A stretch of 64,000 bases of DNA, taken from positions 377,859 to 441,858 of the forward strand of contig NZ_RBCJ01000003.1 in NCBI RefSeq assembly GCF_003626755.1, read 5' to 3'. Made by a program: the position numbers and the translations under genes. Origin of the DNA: Ulvibacterium marinum (GTDB taxonomy: Bacteria > Bacteroidota > Bacteroidia > Flavobacteriales > Flavobacteriaceae). This document shows, piece by piece, positions 46,598 to 55,333 of this stretch. The notes under the pieces are model-generated. The model was not told where the DNA came from, made no database searches, and worked only from the letters and a program-made list of their open reading frames with translations. Numbering within the stretch: position 1 is the stretch's first letter; each line of letters begins with the position of its first letter.

Positions 46598-47392
46598 TCA
46601 ATCGATACTCAATCCCACATAATATCCTTCGCTCCCACGAATGTTAAAGACCGTATTATCCTCAAAAATGAGGTACTGCCCCTTAATCCCCTTTAGGATA
46701 CCCTTATAGCTTGGGTTTTTATTAAGGTTTAGACTATTCACCTTTTCGGGATATTGAAGTACGGGAAACTGTAAATGGGTTTCTTTATTGGTATCAATAT
46801 AATATTCCGAGGCCTCTTCGGGAATATATTCCTTTAACCGATCCCGCCAATCCACCAAGTTTTCATCCTTTACATCATTGGTTAGCATTTTACGCCAATT
46901 GGTCTTATCACTAAGGTGGTCCTTCAACGCCACTTCTGTAATACCCGCCAGGTAGCGATTGGGCACTTCTACAATTTCTATGGCCTCATGGGCACCTTGG
47001 TCGATCCATCGGGTAGGTACCTGTGATTTTCGGGTTACCCCTACTTTTATGTTGCTGCTATTGGCCAGGTAAACGATATGTGGTTGCAATTGCACTTTTT
47101 TTTCATACTCCAGATCACGGTCCTCCTTGTCCAAATGAGCAGTACTAAGTTCGGGTCGCATGATCCAATCCCCAGCAGTCGGAACTTCATAAAAACAGGT
47201 CTTACAGAACCCCTGCCGGTAAATAGGCCTGTCCCGTCCGCAGTTTAGGCATTGGAATTTGATGAAGTCTATCTGCAGGTGCTTGTCCAATATCTGGTTC
47301 ATGTTCAAAAAATCGTTCTCGAACACCAAATAATATTGAATGGGCGTACCCACCTCCGTCTGCATCTTTTGTAAAACACCCTCGTACTGCAT
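46598..47392 (-). CDS. DUF2797 domain protein
   Basis: A 264-residue protein with a four-cysteine zinc-ribbon-like site, C48-x2-C51 (QCLNCGRDRPIY) and C63-x2-C66 (GFCKTCFYE). It continues with AHLDKEDRDLEYE and IVYLANSSNIKVGVTRK, which resembles a GIY-YIG-like element (VYLANSSNIKVGVT). That suggests nucleic acid contact, but no activity is established. It is divergent from the GH3-family gene, 66 bases away, and convergent with the AsmA-like gene. Confidence 0.88.
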   Translation of the reverse strand: MQYEGVLQKMQTEVGTPIQYYLVFENDFLNMNQILDKHLQIDFIKFQCLNCGRDRPIYRQGFCKTCFYEVPTAGDWIMRPELSTAHLDKEDRDLEYEKKVQLQPHIVYLANSSNIKVGVTRKSQVPTRWIDQGAHEAIEIVEVPNRYLAGITEVALKDHLSDKTNWRKMLTNDVKDENLVDWRDRLKEYIPEEASEYYIDTNKETHLQFPVLQYPEKVNSLNLNKNPSYKGILKGIKGQYLIFEDNTVFNIRGSEGYYVGLSID

Positions 47393-47458
47393 AAAAGTAT
47401 TTCTTATTTGAAAATAATAAGGATTAAAGCTAATTTAGGCGGATAAAGATACCCAAAA

Positions 47459-48973
47459 ATGCCGATACCGCTATTTAATTCCATTGCCTCGTGGTTACTT
47501 AAAAAACGTTATCACCAGATAGAACTTTTTCTGAAGTATCCCTTGGAGGTACAGGCTGAGGTATTACAACAATTACTTGAAATAGCCGAGGACACGGAGT
47601 TTGGGAAAAAGTACGATTTTGAATCCATTCCGGATTATGAAACATTTAGGGACAGAGTACCTATTATATCCTATGAGGAATTGGAGCCGGATATAGAACG
47701 TACAAGGAAGGGGGAGCAGAACATATTTTGGCCAACATCCATAAAATGGTTTGCCAAAAGTAGTGGTACTACAAATGCAAAGAGCAAATTTATTCCGGTA
47801 AGTTCCGAGGCCCTTGAGGACTGTCATTATAAATCCGGGAAAGATTTACTTTGTTTGTATCTTAACAATAACGAGAATTCCCAATTGTTCGCGGGCAAAA
47901 GCCTTCGGTTGGGCGGTAGTAAGGAACTATATGAGGACAATGGATCTTTTTTTGGCGACCTTTCGGCTATTCTAATAGATAATATGCCCCTTTGGGCAGA
48001 GTTTAGTAGTACCCCCAGCAGTAGGGTATCGCTTATGAGCGAATGGGAAAACAAACTAAAGGCTATAATACATGAAAGTACCCAGGAAAATGTAACAAGT
48101 CTTGCCGGGGTTCCCTCATGGATGCTTGTCTTGTTGAACAATGTGCTCGAGGAGACCGGGAAATCGCATCTGTTCGAAGTCTGGGAGAATTTGGAAGTAT
48201 ATTTTCACGGAGGGGTAAGTTTTGTTCCGTATAAGGAGCAATATCAAAAACTTTTACCTCGGAAGAATTTCAGGTACTATGAAATTTATAATGCTTCGGA
48301 AGGTTTTTTCGCCATCCAAGATCGTAATAATGCCGACGACCTTTTGTTAATGCTGGATTACGGTATTTTTTATGAATTCATTCCTATGGACTGCTATGGG
48401 ACCCCTCTTGAAAAAGCGATTCCACTTTGGGAGGTAAAAACAAAGACCAACTATGCCATAGTAATTACCACCAATGCTGGATTATGGCGATACAGAATTG
48501 GGGATACCGTACGGTTTACATCAACGGACCCTTATAGGGTCAAAGTAACTGGGCGTACCAAGCACCATATTAATGTCTTTGGAGAGGAATTGATAATTGA
48601 AAATGCGGAGGAGGCCCTAAAAAGTATTTGTAAAAAGACCGGGGCGGAAATAAAGGATTATACGGCAGGTCCCATTTTTATGTCGGGCAGAGGAAAGGGT
48701 GCGCATGAATGGATCATTGAATTCAGAAAACCACCGGAGAAAATCGATTACTTTACTGAGTTTTTGGATAATGCCTTAAAATCACTCAACTCCGATTATG
48801 AGGCCAAGCGCTATAACAACATTACCTTAAAGATGCCCAAAGTGCATGTTGCCAGGGAGAATCTTTTTTATGATTGGTTGAAATCCAAGGACAAGTTGGG
48901 CGGCCAACATAAAATACCGAGATTATCCAATACAAGGGACTACATAGAGGAATTGCTCCAAATGAACAAATAA
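47459..48973 (+). CDS. GH3 auxin-responsive promoter family acyl-adenylate ligase
   Basis: A 504-residue protein of the GH3 family, which adenylates acids and joins them to amino acids or thiols. The ATP-binding loop FAKSSGTTNAKSKFIPVS is near residue 100, followed by the YNASEGFFAIQD motif and the C-terminal hinge GDTVRFTSTDPYRV. Bacterial members have unknown substrates. The last 13 codons (RDYIEELLQMNK then stop) recur as a relic at 50643-50681, which suggests recombination here. An AraC regulator gene follows 39 bases later. Confidence 0.93.
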   Translation: MPIPLFNSIASWLLKKRYHQIELFLKYPLEVQAEVLQQLLEIAEDTEFGKKYDFESIPDYETFRDRVPIISYEELEPDIERTRKGEQNIFWPTSIKWFAKSSGTTNAKSKFIPVSSEALEDCHYKSGKDLLCLYLNNNENSQLFAGKSLRLGGSKELYEDNGSFFGDLSAILIDNMPLWAEFSSTPSSRVSLMSEWENKLKAIIHESTQENVTSLAGVPSWMLVLLNNVLEETGKSHLFEVWENLEVYFHGGVSFVPYKEQYQKLLPRKNFRYYEIYNASEGFFAIQDRNNADDLLLMLDYGIFYEFIPMDCYGTPLEKAIPLWEVKTKTNYAIVITTNAGLWRYRIGDTVRFTSTDPYRVKVTGRTKHHINVFGEELIIENAEEALKSICKKTGAEIKDYTAGPIFMSGRGKGAHEWIIEFRKPPEKIDYFTEFLDNALKSLNSDYEAKRYNNITLKMPKVHVARENLFYDWLKSKDKLGGQHKIPRLSNTRDYIEELLQMNK

Positions 48974-49012
48974 TAGTATCTTAGACAATAACCGTTCCAC
49001 CAACCCTATGTC

Positions 49013-50143
49013 ATGACCGCTGTTTTCAATTTTCTTATGATTGCAGGGGCCGTACAGGGTTTTGTTTTTAACATAGCTACGTTTTTTTCAAGAAAGAAAA
49101 TAGAGAAAACTATTCTTTTCTTGAATCTGTTCGTTTTTTTTCTTTCATTGAATAATCTACAGTCCTGGTTGATTGATAAAGGTTTTGTTTCCTCCCATGG
49201 CTTTTGGCAAGATTTTATAATACCCTGGTATGTTCTGATTGTGCCGATGTACTATGCCTTTTTGATATCCTATCTTGAAATTGAAAGAAAAAGATGGACA
49301 TTTATCCTAATATCAGGAGGCATTTTTTTATTGGAGTTTTTAACCCGAAGTTGGGTTACCTACATGGTTTACGATGGTGTATGGAATCAGCATCGGTTGA
49401 ATGATTATAATATCTTGGAGGACACTTTAACCCTGTCCTACTCTCTGTTTCTTTTTTTTAAAGCGTACCGCATACTATACAAATATGAAGGATTGCACAG
49501 TCCTATCTTGCTGTTTGATAATCTTCACTGGCTTAAACGGTTTATGTCCATGGGCGGGCTTGTGTTTGTTTTATGGATGACAGCTATTTTTTTTAATCTT
49601 ACGGGAATGGTTGAACAACCCTATAGCTATTATCCCTTGCGCTTGGGGTCTTCCATCTTAATTTATTGGGTAGGGTACCAGGCTTTCTTTCAATATGTGA
49701 TTTTAAAGGATAGAATAGTATTGCGGGGGGTGATCCGAAACAAACGGATTACAAAAGGTAAAAATGATCAAAGAGGTTTGCCGGATCTTGATAGAAGCCA
49801 AAAAGAAGCAAATACCTTTAAGGAAATTCAGACCTTTATTTTGGGGGAACAGCATTATTTGGATCCTTATTTAAGTCTGGAAAGTCTTTCCCGGGAAATG
49901 AACACCAGCACGAGCAGCTTGTCTAAATTGATAAACACTTATTCCGAGGGTAATTTTTCAGACTATATCAATAAATTTCGTGTTGAGGAGGCAAAGAAAT
50001 TATTGTCCCATCCTGATTATGATGCGTATACCATAGTAGCAATAGGCTTGGAGTGCGGTTTCAATTCAAAATCTACATTTTATACTGCTTTTAAAAAATT
50101 TACGGGAAAGACTCCTACACAATTTAGAGCGGAACATTCTTAA
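49013..50143 (+). CDS. AraC-family regulator with N-terminal membrane domain
   Basis: A 376-residue protein. The first 230 residues contain about seven hydrophobic helices (FNFLMIAGAVQGFVFNIAT, ILLPMYYAFLISYL-like segments). The C-terminal AraC/HTH_18 DNA-binding domain has SLESLSREMNTSTSSLSKL and GLECGFNSKSTFYTAFKKF. This design is common in Bacteroidota for membrane-bound transcription factors. The signal and target genes are not evident. It lies between the GH3 gene and a small lipoprotein gene, inside a segment bounded by the duplicated GH3 tail. Confidence 0.93.
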   Translation: MTAVFNFLMIAGAVQGFVFNIATFFSRKKIEKTILFLNLFVFFLSLNNLQSWLIDKGFVSSHGFWQDFIIPWYVLIVPMYYAFLISYLEIERKRWTFILISGGIFLLEFLTRSWVTYMVYDGVWNQHRLNDYNILEDTLTLSYSLFLFFKAYRILYKYEGLHSPILLFDNLHWLKRFMSMGGLVFVLWMTAIFFNLTGMVEQPYSYYPLRLGSSILIYWVGYQAFFQYVILKDRIVLRGVIRNKRITKGKNDQRGLPDLDRSQKEANTFKEIQTFILGEQHYLDPYLSLESLSREMNTSTSSLSKLINTYSEGNFSDYINKFRVEEAKKLLSHPDYDAYTIVAIGLECGFNSKSTFYTAFKKFTGKTPTQFRAEHS

Positions 50144-50241
50144 AAGTGTTACCCTTGTCCGAAATCTTGTGGTCTGGATAATCTTGGACACTCCCTGTTG
50201 ATAGCCCATTAATTTTGTTTTCGAAAATTAAACTCAGCATC

Positions 50242-50607
50242 ATGAAAACAAAGATTTGGCTACTAACAAGCTGTATGGTTTTTTCCAGTTGTTATAGTTA
50301 TAAAACAATGGATACTGGAACATCCGTTATAAGCAAGGGTAAAAAATATAAGATTATAACCGCCGATAATAAAAATCACAAAATATGGATTTTGAAGTAC
50401 GGCGATACATTGATCGGGCGCAAATCAAAATCATCAGGGACTTTGACAAAGCTTGCTCAAGAGGAGGTTATGGTTATAAAGGAACGAAAGTTTTCTTTCT
50501 TAAAAACAGCAGGTTTGCCTATTATACTTGCGGGAACGGCCCTTGGGATATTAGCAATTACCTTTGGGCCTGACTTCGATTTGGACATAGACTATATGCA
50601 GAATTAA
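50242..50607 (+). CDS. Small predicted lipoprotein of unknown function
   Basis: A 121-residue protein whose signal peptide ends in the lipobox-like VFSSC (Cys17), then YSYKTMDTGTSVISKGKKYK. A basic stretch and one hydrophobic helix near the C-terminus (TAGLPIILAGTALGILAI) follow. It starts at the ATG at 50242 rather than an upstream TTG. It resembles the small lipoproteins of Bacteroidota but I do not recognise a family. It lies 98 bases past the AraC gene and may be one of its targets. Confidence 0.7.
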   Translation: MKTKIWLLTSCMVFSSCYSYKTMDTGTSVISKGKKYKIITADNKNHKIWILKYGDTLIGRKSKSSGTLTKLAQEEVMVIKERKFSFLKTAGLPIILAGTALGILAITFGPDFDLDIDYMQN

Positions 50608-50642
50608 GTCAACGGGCTTTGCTCAATCATTTTTTTAAGAAA

Positions 50643-50681
50643 AAGGACTACATCGAAGAATTACTTCAGATGAACAAATAA
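50643..50681 (+). pseudogene. Relic of a second GH3-family 3' end
   Basis: The bases encode KDYIEELLQMNK and a stop, matching the end of the intact GH3 gene (RDYIEELLQMNK). Of 39 bases 33 are identical, and five of the six differences are synonymous. The frame is not open upstream into a GH3-like sequence. It lies 75 bases before the alpha/beta hydrolase gene, where the original GH3 gene may have ended. Confidence 0.75.
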
Positions 50682-50755
50682 ATATGGATATATGACGTTA
50701 AATGTACAATTTGTGGTACAATTTAACCTAATCAATACTTAATCGTAGAATTCTC

Positions 50756-51313
50756 ATGGCGCAAAGACTTGTAGTGATTTCAGATATGTGGGGTGTTAAA
50801 AAAGGACTTTGGATTACGTCCTACCTCGGTTATCTTCAGCAATATTATGATATAGTTTTCTATGATTGCCAACAACTGGCCAATATTGATTTAACGATCC
50901 AAACGGATAAAAATATCCATCATGCCTTTGTAAATGGGGGTATAGATACTGCCGTGGCCCATTTATTAAAACGGGAGGACCGCCCAAGTCATTACCTAGC
51001 TTTTAGTACGGGTGGTACCATAGCTTGGAAAGCAGGTTTGAAAGGGCTTCCTATAAAATCTTTATATACCATTTCCGCAACTAGAATACGAATGGAAACT
51101 GAAAAACCAAATGTGCCCATAAGTTTGCTATATGGAGAAAACGATGAATATCGTCCTTCCTGTGAATGGTTTTCCAAAGTTGGTGTTGAAACGGAAATCG
51201 TAAAGAATTTTGGTCATACCTTATATACGGATGAGAAGATAATTCAGAGCGTATGCCAGGATTTATTGGATAGGGCAACACAGAAGATATCAAAACCCAA
51301 AAAAGCGGTATAA
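50756..51313 (+). CDS. Small alpha/beta hydrolase-like protein
   Basis: A 185-residue protein with an alpha/beta hydrolase layout. The N-terminal strand is RLVVISDMWGVKKG. The nucleophile elbow is F-S84-T-G-G inside YLAFSTGGTIAWKAG. The acid region is LLYGENDEYRP and the histidine is in NFGHTLY. The elbow is A-F-S-T-G rather than GxSxG, and the lid region is short, so the substrate is unknown. It follows the GH3 relic by 74 bases, suggesting it was once next to a GH3 gene. Confidence 0.75.
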   Translation: MAQRLVVISDMWGVKKGLWITSYLGYLQQYYDIVFYDCQQLANIDLTIQTDKNIHHAFVNGGIDTAVAHLLKREDRPSHYLAFSTGGTIAWKAGLKGLPIKSLYTISATRIRMETEKPNVPISLLYGENDEYRPSCEWFSKVGVETEIVKNFGHTLYTDEKIIQSVCQDLLDRATQKISKPKKAV

Positions 51314-51332
51314 ACTCTTAAGATGATATATT

Positions 51333-51373
51333 AAAAAAAGTCGCAAGGTCCTTAGAACCTCGGGACTTTTTTT
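51333..51373. terminator. Bidirectional terminator between hydrolase and clpX
   Basis: AAAAAAAGTCGCAAGGT and ACCTCGGGACTTTTTTT form a stem with internal mismatches and T-runs on both strands. It separates two convergent genes. Confidence 0.7.
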
Positions 51374-51387
51374 AATGGCTTTTCAAA

Positions 51388-52623
51388 CTATGAAACCGCT
51401 TTAAGTTTTTTAATGGTTTCATGGGACAATTTATTCTCTGCATAAGGCTTGGTAACCTTGAGCTCTGTTTCGTCATTACTCGGCATTTCAAACATGGCAT
51501 CTGTGAAAATTGCTTCACACAATGAACGTAACCCGCGGGCCCCAAGCTTATATTCAATAGCCTTCTCTACTATGTAGTCCAAAGCTTGTTCCGTTATCTT
51601 GAAGGATATACCATCCATTTCAAACAGCTTTTCATACTGTTTTATGATAGCATTTTTAGGCTCTGTGAGTATAGCTCTAAGCGTTTTTTTATCCAATGGA
51701 TTCATGTGGGTAAGGACAGGTAGCCTACCAATGATTTCTGGAATCAAACCAAATTCCTTTAAATCCCTGGGAATTATATATTGCAAGATGTTTCTTTCAT
51801 CCAAGTTCTCCTCTGCTTTTGACGCACTATAGCCAACGGCTTGCATATTAAGGCGTTTGGTAATGGCCCTTTCAATTCCATCGAAAGCACCCCCTGCAAT
51901 GAACAATATGTTTTCCGTGTTTACTTCAATGAATTTTTGATCTGGGTGTTTTCTGCCTCCTTTGGGCGGTACGTTTACTACGGTACCTTCCAGAAGCTTT
52001 AAGAGTCCTTGCTGTACTCCTTCACCGGATACGTCCCGGGTAATGGAAGGGTTATCGCTCTTACGTGCGATTTTATCGATTTCATCTATAAATACGATTC
52101 CTCGCTCCGTTTTTTCCAAATTGTAATCCGCCGCCTGCAGTAAGCGGGTAAGTATACTTTCTACGTCCTCTCCGACATAACCTGCCTCGGTCAAAACGGT
52201 AGCATCTACTATAGCTAAAGGAACATTGAGCATCTTTGCGATGGTCTTGGCCATTAAGGTCTTTCCCGTTCCCGTCTGCCCCACCATGATGATGTTACTT
52301 TTTTGTATCTCTATTTCATCTTCTTTGGAAGAGGGCTGCAACAACCTTTTGTAATGGTTGTATACGGCAACTGACATTACTTTTTTTGTCCGCTCCTGAC
52401 CGATAATAAAAGTGTCCAGAAATTCCTTGATTTCCAAGGGTTTTTTTAAAACAAGTTCAGAAGTTAAATCATTGGTCTTGGTCTGTCTGGATTCTTCGGC
52501 GACTATTCCATGAGCCTGCTCTATACAGCGGTCACATATATGGGCATCCAAACCTGCTATGAGCAGATTGGTCTCAGGCTTCTTACGTCCACAAAAGGAG
52601 CATTCTAGGTTTTCCTTTGCCAT
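51388..52623 (-). CDS. clpX: ATP-dependent Clp protease ATP-binding subunit ClpX
   Basis: A 411-residue AAA+ unfoldase that feeds substrates to ClpP. The N-terminal zinc-binding domain has C8, C11, C30 and C33. The Walker A is GQTGTGKT with K121, Walker B is VFIDEIDKI, and sensor-type motifs follow ([12 protein letters not shown]). Length and domain order are standard. It lies about 97 bases downstream of clpP on the minus strand, so clpP and clpX probably form one unit separated from tig by a terminator. Confidence 0.98.
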   Translation of the reverse strand: MAKENLECSFCGRKKPETNLLIAGLDAHICDRCIEQAHGIVAEESRQTKTNDLTSELVLKKPLEIKEFLDTFIIGQERTKKVMSVAVYNHYKRLLQPSSKEDEIEIQKSNIIMVGQTGTGKTLMAKTIAKMLNVPLAIVDATVLTEAGYVGEDVESILTRLLQAADYNLEKTERGIVFIDEIDKIARKSDNPSITRDVSGEGVQQGLLKLLEGTVVNVPPKGGRKHPDQKFIEVNTENILFIAGGAFDGIERAITKRLNMQAVGYSASKAEENLDERNILQYIIPRDLKEFGLIPEIIGRLPVLTHMNPLDKKTLRAILTEPKNAIIKQYEKLFEMDGISFKITEQALDYIVEKAIEYKLGARGLRSLCEAIFTDAMFEMPSNDETELKVTKPYAENKLSHETIKKLKAVS

Positions 52624-52720
52624 AACTATTATCGTATATCCAAGATACTAACGAAAGAATTTGGATTTTGGTTCATTGCGTTTCACGGTAATATCCGGTT
52701 TTTGTAGCGCTTTGTCGAAA

Positions 52721-53401
52721 TTAGCTCCTCTCCCTTACCAGAATTTCATCGATCATACCATATTTTTTGGCTTCTTCCGCTTTCATCCAGTAATCGCGAT
52801 CACTATCTTCGTGCACTTTTTCAATGGATTGCCCTGAGTGTTTTGCAATGATTTGATATAATTCTTCCTTGAGTTTTAGGATTTCCCGGGCCGTAATTTC
52901 GATATCACTAGCCTGCCCCTGGGCTCCTCCCATAGGTTGATGTATCATTACCCTGGAATGTGTAAGGCCACTACGTTTTCCATTTTCGCCAGCGCACAAC
53001 AATACAGCGCCCATAGAAGCGGCCATACCGGTACAAATTGTAGCGACATCCGGTTTAATGAACTGCATAGTATCATAGATGCCCAGACCTGCATATACAC
53101 TACCTCCCGGAGAATTGATGTAAATCTGAATATCCTTGGAGGCATCCGTGCTTTCCAAAAACAACAGTTGTGCCTGTACAATATTGGCCACTTGATCATT
53201 GATTCCCGTGCCCAAAAAGATAATGCGATCCATCATAAGCCTGGAAAATACGTCCATGGCCACAGCATTTAATTGTCTTTCTTCAATGATATTGGGGGTA
53301 AGGCCTACCGGATACATGCTGGTTAAGATGGTATCGTAATACGTACTGCTTATACCTTGATGCTTTATAGCGTAATTCTTAAATTCTTTTCCGTAATCCA
53401 T
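52721..53401 (-). CDS. clpP: ATP-dependent Clp protease proteolytic subunit ClpP
   Basis: A 226-residue serine protease forming the ClpP tetradecamer. The catalytic triad is S129 (GMAASMGAV), H154 (VMIHQPMGG) and D203 (DRDYWM). [11 protein letters not shown] is the conserved strand-turn before them. The N-terminal extension of about 25 residues is somewhat longer than in E. coli. It lies between tig and clpX in the common tig-clpP-clpX order, with a terminator between tig and clpP. Confidence 0.98.
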   Translation of the reverse strand: MDYGKEFKNYAIKHQGISSTYYDTILTSMYPVGLTPNIIEERQLNAVAMDVFSRLMMDRIIFLGTGINDQVANIVQAQLLFLESTDASKDIQIYINSPGGSVYAGLGIYDTMQFIKPDVATICTGMAASMGAVLLCAGENGKRSGLTHSRVMIHQPMGGAQGQASDIEITAREILKLKEELYQIIAKHSGQSIEKVHEDSDRDYWMKAEEAKKYGMIDEILVRERS

Positions 53402-53426
53402 TGGTTTTAAACTAACATTTTTTAAT

Positions 53427-53459
53427 AAAAAAAGGTGCCGAAACTATTGCTTCGGCACC
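53427..53459 (-). terminator. Terminator between tig and clpP
   Basis: GGTGCCGAA-(8-base loop)-TTCGGCACC on the minus strand is followed by TTTTTTT. It ends the trigger factor transcript, so clpP likely has its own promoter in the short gap. Confidence 0.93.
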
Positions 53460-53486
53460 GTAAAGATACTTATTATTTTTCGGAAA

Positions 53487-54809
53487 TTATCCGTACACTT
53501 CCTTCACAAAATTTTCATAGGTAACCTCTTTTACCTTGAAATTTACTTTGTCTTTATAGAGGTTCAACAATTTTTGGCTCATTAACTGTTCGGATAGGCG
53601 CTTAACTTCATCCTGATTTCCCAGAACCCTTGCCGCAATATTGTCCAATTCCTCTTCTTGGGGATCCAATTGCCCAAATTGTGCCATTTGGGATTTAATA
53701 AAGCCTTTGGCAAATTCCTTTAACTCATCAAACTGTATATCTAAATTGTTATCCTTGATGATTTTCCCTTCGATCAATTGATAACGTAGACCTTTTTCCG
53801 ACTTTTCAAATTCCTCGGTAGCTTCTTCTGGGGAAAGGGGCTTTTCCCCGGTCATTTGAATCCATTTGGTCAGAAATTCAGATGGAAGGTCAAATTTTGT
53901 GTTTTCAATGAAATACTCCGTAATGTCGTTCAATAACTTCTGATCGGATTGCTGTTCAAACTGCTTTTCCGAATCTTCTTTTATACGCGCTTTCATTTCA
54001 TCCTCGGAAGTTACCGTATCCTTGCCAAACAACTTGTCAAAAAAGTCTTGATCCAATTGTGCCGGTTCACGCTCATTGATTTCCTCAATGGTAAAGGATA
54101 CGTCTATCTTTAGGTCTTTGGCTTTTTCCTGTGAAATACCCAAAACACTGGACAAGAGATAATCCTCTTTAAAAAGACCTTTGGTATTTAGTGAGACCTT
54201 TTCACCGACTTTTTTTCCAATAAGGGCCGCCAGCGCTTTTTTGCTTTTTACCTTCTCCAGTTCTACGGTGGCCTTGTTTTCTATTTCCTCATCCTCATTT
54301 AGGAAAATACCATTTATTTCATCCTTTTTTTCCACTGCCGCTTTTGTAACCAATTTCCCATATTGTTTCCGCATACGTTCTACCTGCTCGGTTACCATCT
54401 TTTTGTCGGCCAAGATCTTATACCGTGTGATGCTTTTTTTGGTCTTTAAGGGTACTTCAAAGGATGGTGCCAATCCCAATTCAAATTCAAAGGCAAAATC
54501 TTCCTTGTCCCAGTCAAAATTATCCTGTTGCTTTGGTAGAGGATTGCCAAGAACATCCAATTTTTCCTCTGTAAGGTATTTGTTTAGATTGTCCTGCAGC
54601 AGTTTATTGACTTCATCAACTAGAACTGCCCTGCCATACTGTTTTTTTATAAGCCCTATGGGTACTTGCCCTTTTCTAAAACCGGGGATGTTGGCTTGCT
54701 TTCTATAGTCCTTGAGAATCTTATCTACCTTATCCTGATAGTCGTCCTTTGTAATGGCCACTTTTACAACGGCATTCAACTCATCTATCTGCTCTTTGGT
54801 GATATTCAT
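53487..54809 (-). CDS. tig: Trigger factor (ribosome-associated chaperone and prolyl isomerase)
   Basis: A 440-residue chaperone that binds nascent chains at the ribosome exit. The N-terminal ribosome-binding signature GFRKGQVPIGLIKKQYG is near residues 40-56. A central PPIase-like region and the helical C-terminal arms follow (ELVKRL-like and LYKDKVNFKVKEVTYENF). As in many Bacteroidota trigger factors, the FKBP domain is degenerate and the family PPIase residues are not obvious. It is first in the tig-clpP-clpX cluster and ends with a strong terminator. Confidence 0.93.
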   Translation of the reverse strand: MNITKEQIDELNAVVKVAITKDDYQDKVDKILKDYRKQANIPGFRKGQVPIGLIKKQYGRAVLVDEVNKLLQDNLNKYLTEEKLDVLGNPLPKQQDNFDWDKEDFAFEFELGLAPSFEVPLKTKKSITRYKILADKKMVTEQVERMRKQYGKLVTKAAVEKKDEINGIFLNEDEEIENKATVELEKVKSKKALAALIGKKVGEKVSLNTKGLFKEDYLLSSVLGISQEKAKDLKIDVSFTIEEINEREPAQLDQDFFDKLFGKDTVTSEDEMKARIKEDSEKQFEQQSDQKLLNDITEYFIENTKFDLPSEFLTKWIQMTGEKPLSPEEATEEFEKSEKGLRYQLIEGKIIKDNNLDIQFDELKEFAKGFIKSQMAQFGQLDPQEEELDNIAARVLGNQDEVKRLSEQLMSQKLLNLYKDKVNFKVKEVTYENFVKEVYG

Positions 54810-54910
54810 TTTTTGTATCTATTTAGAAAAATAAAATGGGATGCAAAAGTAGCACAATTAAAATATCCCGACAAGTTTTTGGATTACTTGATCACCAAAG
54901 AATAACCTTA

Positions 54911-55255
54911 TTATTTGCTTTCTTTCAACAGCGAAAATAATATGGATTGAAGAAACGATAAAAGTAAACTGAATAGCAAGGCCCACCAAATACCGTCCAC
55001 TCTAAATCCTGTGATAAGCTGATCCGCCAATAGTATTATAATCGCATTGATAATCAAGAGAAATAAACCAAAAGTAATTAGTGTTACCGGCAATGTCAGA
55101 ATCACCAAAATAGGTTTTACGATAAAATTCAGAAGGCTTAACACCAGGGCAACAATGATGGCGGTAAGGTAGGAGTCCACGAAAACGTGGGGCAGAATTT
55201 TTGACAATATTACTACGGCCAATGCACTGAGTAGAATGCGAAGGATAAGCTTCAT
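54911..55255 (-). CDS. Small four-helix membrane protein, holin-like (PF04020-type)
   Basis: A 114-residue protein almost wholly made of hydrophobic helices: KLILRILLSALAVVILS, TAIIVALVLSLLNFIV, TLIFGLFLLIINAIII and FSLLLSFLQSILF-like segments. It is annotated in other genomes as a phage holin family protein, but this chromosomal gene has no phage neighbours and is widespread in Bacteroidota. I use the ATG at 55255; a GTG 11 codons upstream is possible. It lies alone between tig and the SGNH lipoprotein gene. Confidence 0.85.
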   Translation of the reverse strand: MKLILRILLSALAVVILSKILPHVFVDSYLTAIIVALVLSLLNFIVKPILVILTLPVTLITFGLFLLIINAIIILLADQLITGFRVDGIWWALLFSLLLSFLQSILFSLLKESK

Positions 55256-55333
55256 ATCAAATTGTTTTGAAGGATTGAAAAAAGGCACCGGGCTTATCCC
55301 GATTCCTCTAAAAGTATAAAATATATTTTAGAT

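Noticed and set aside
50643-50681. GH3 tail as a recent tandem duplication
   Set aside because: Six of 39 bases differ, five of them synonymous, so it is an older relic or comes from a different GH3 lineage rather than a fresh duplication.
54911-55255. Holin-like gene as a sign of a prophage
   Set aside because: No phage structural, integrase or lysis genes are nearby and the neighbours are tig and a lipoprotein gene. It is an ordinary chromosomal membrane protein.
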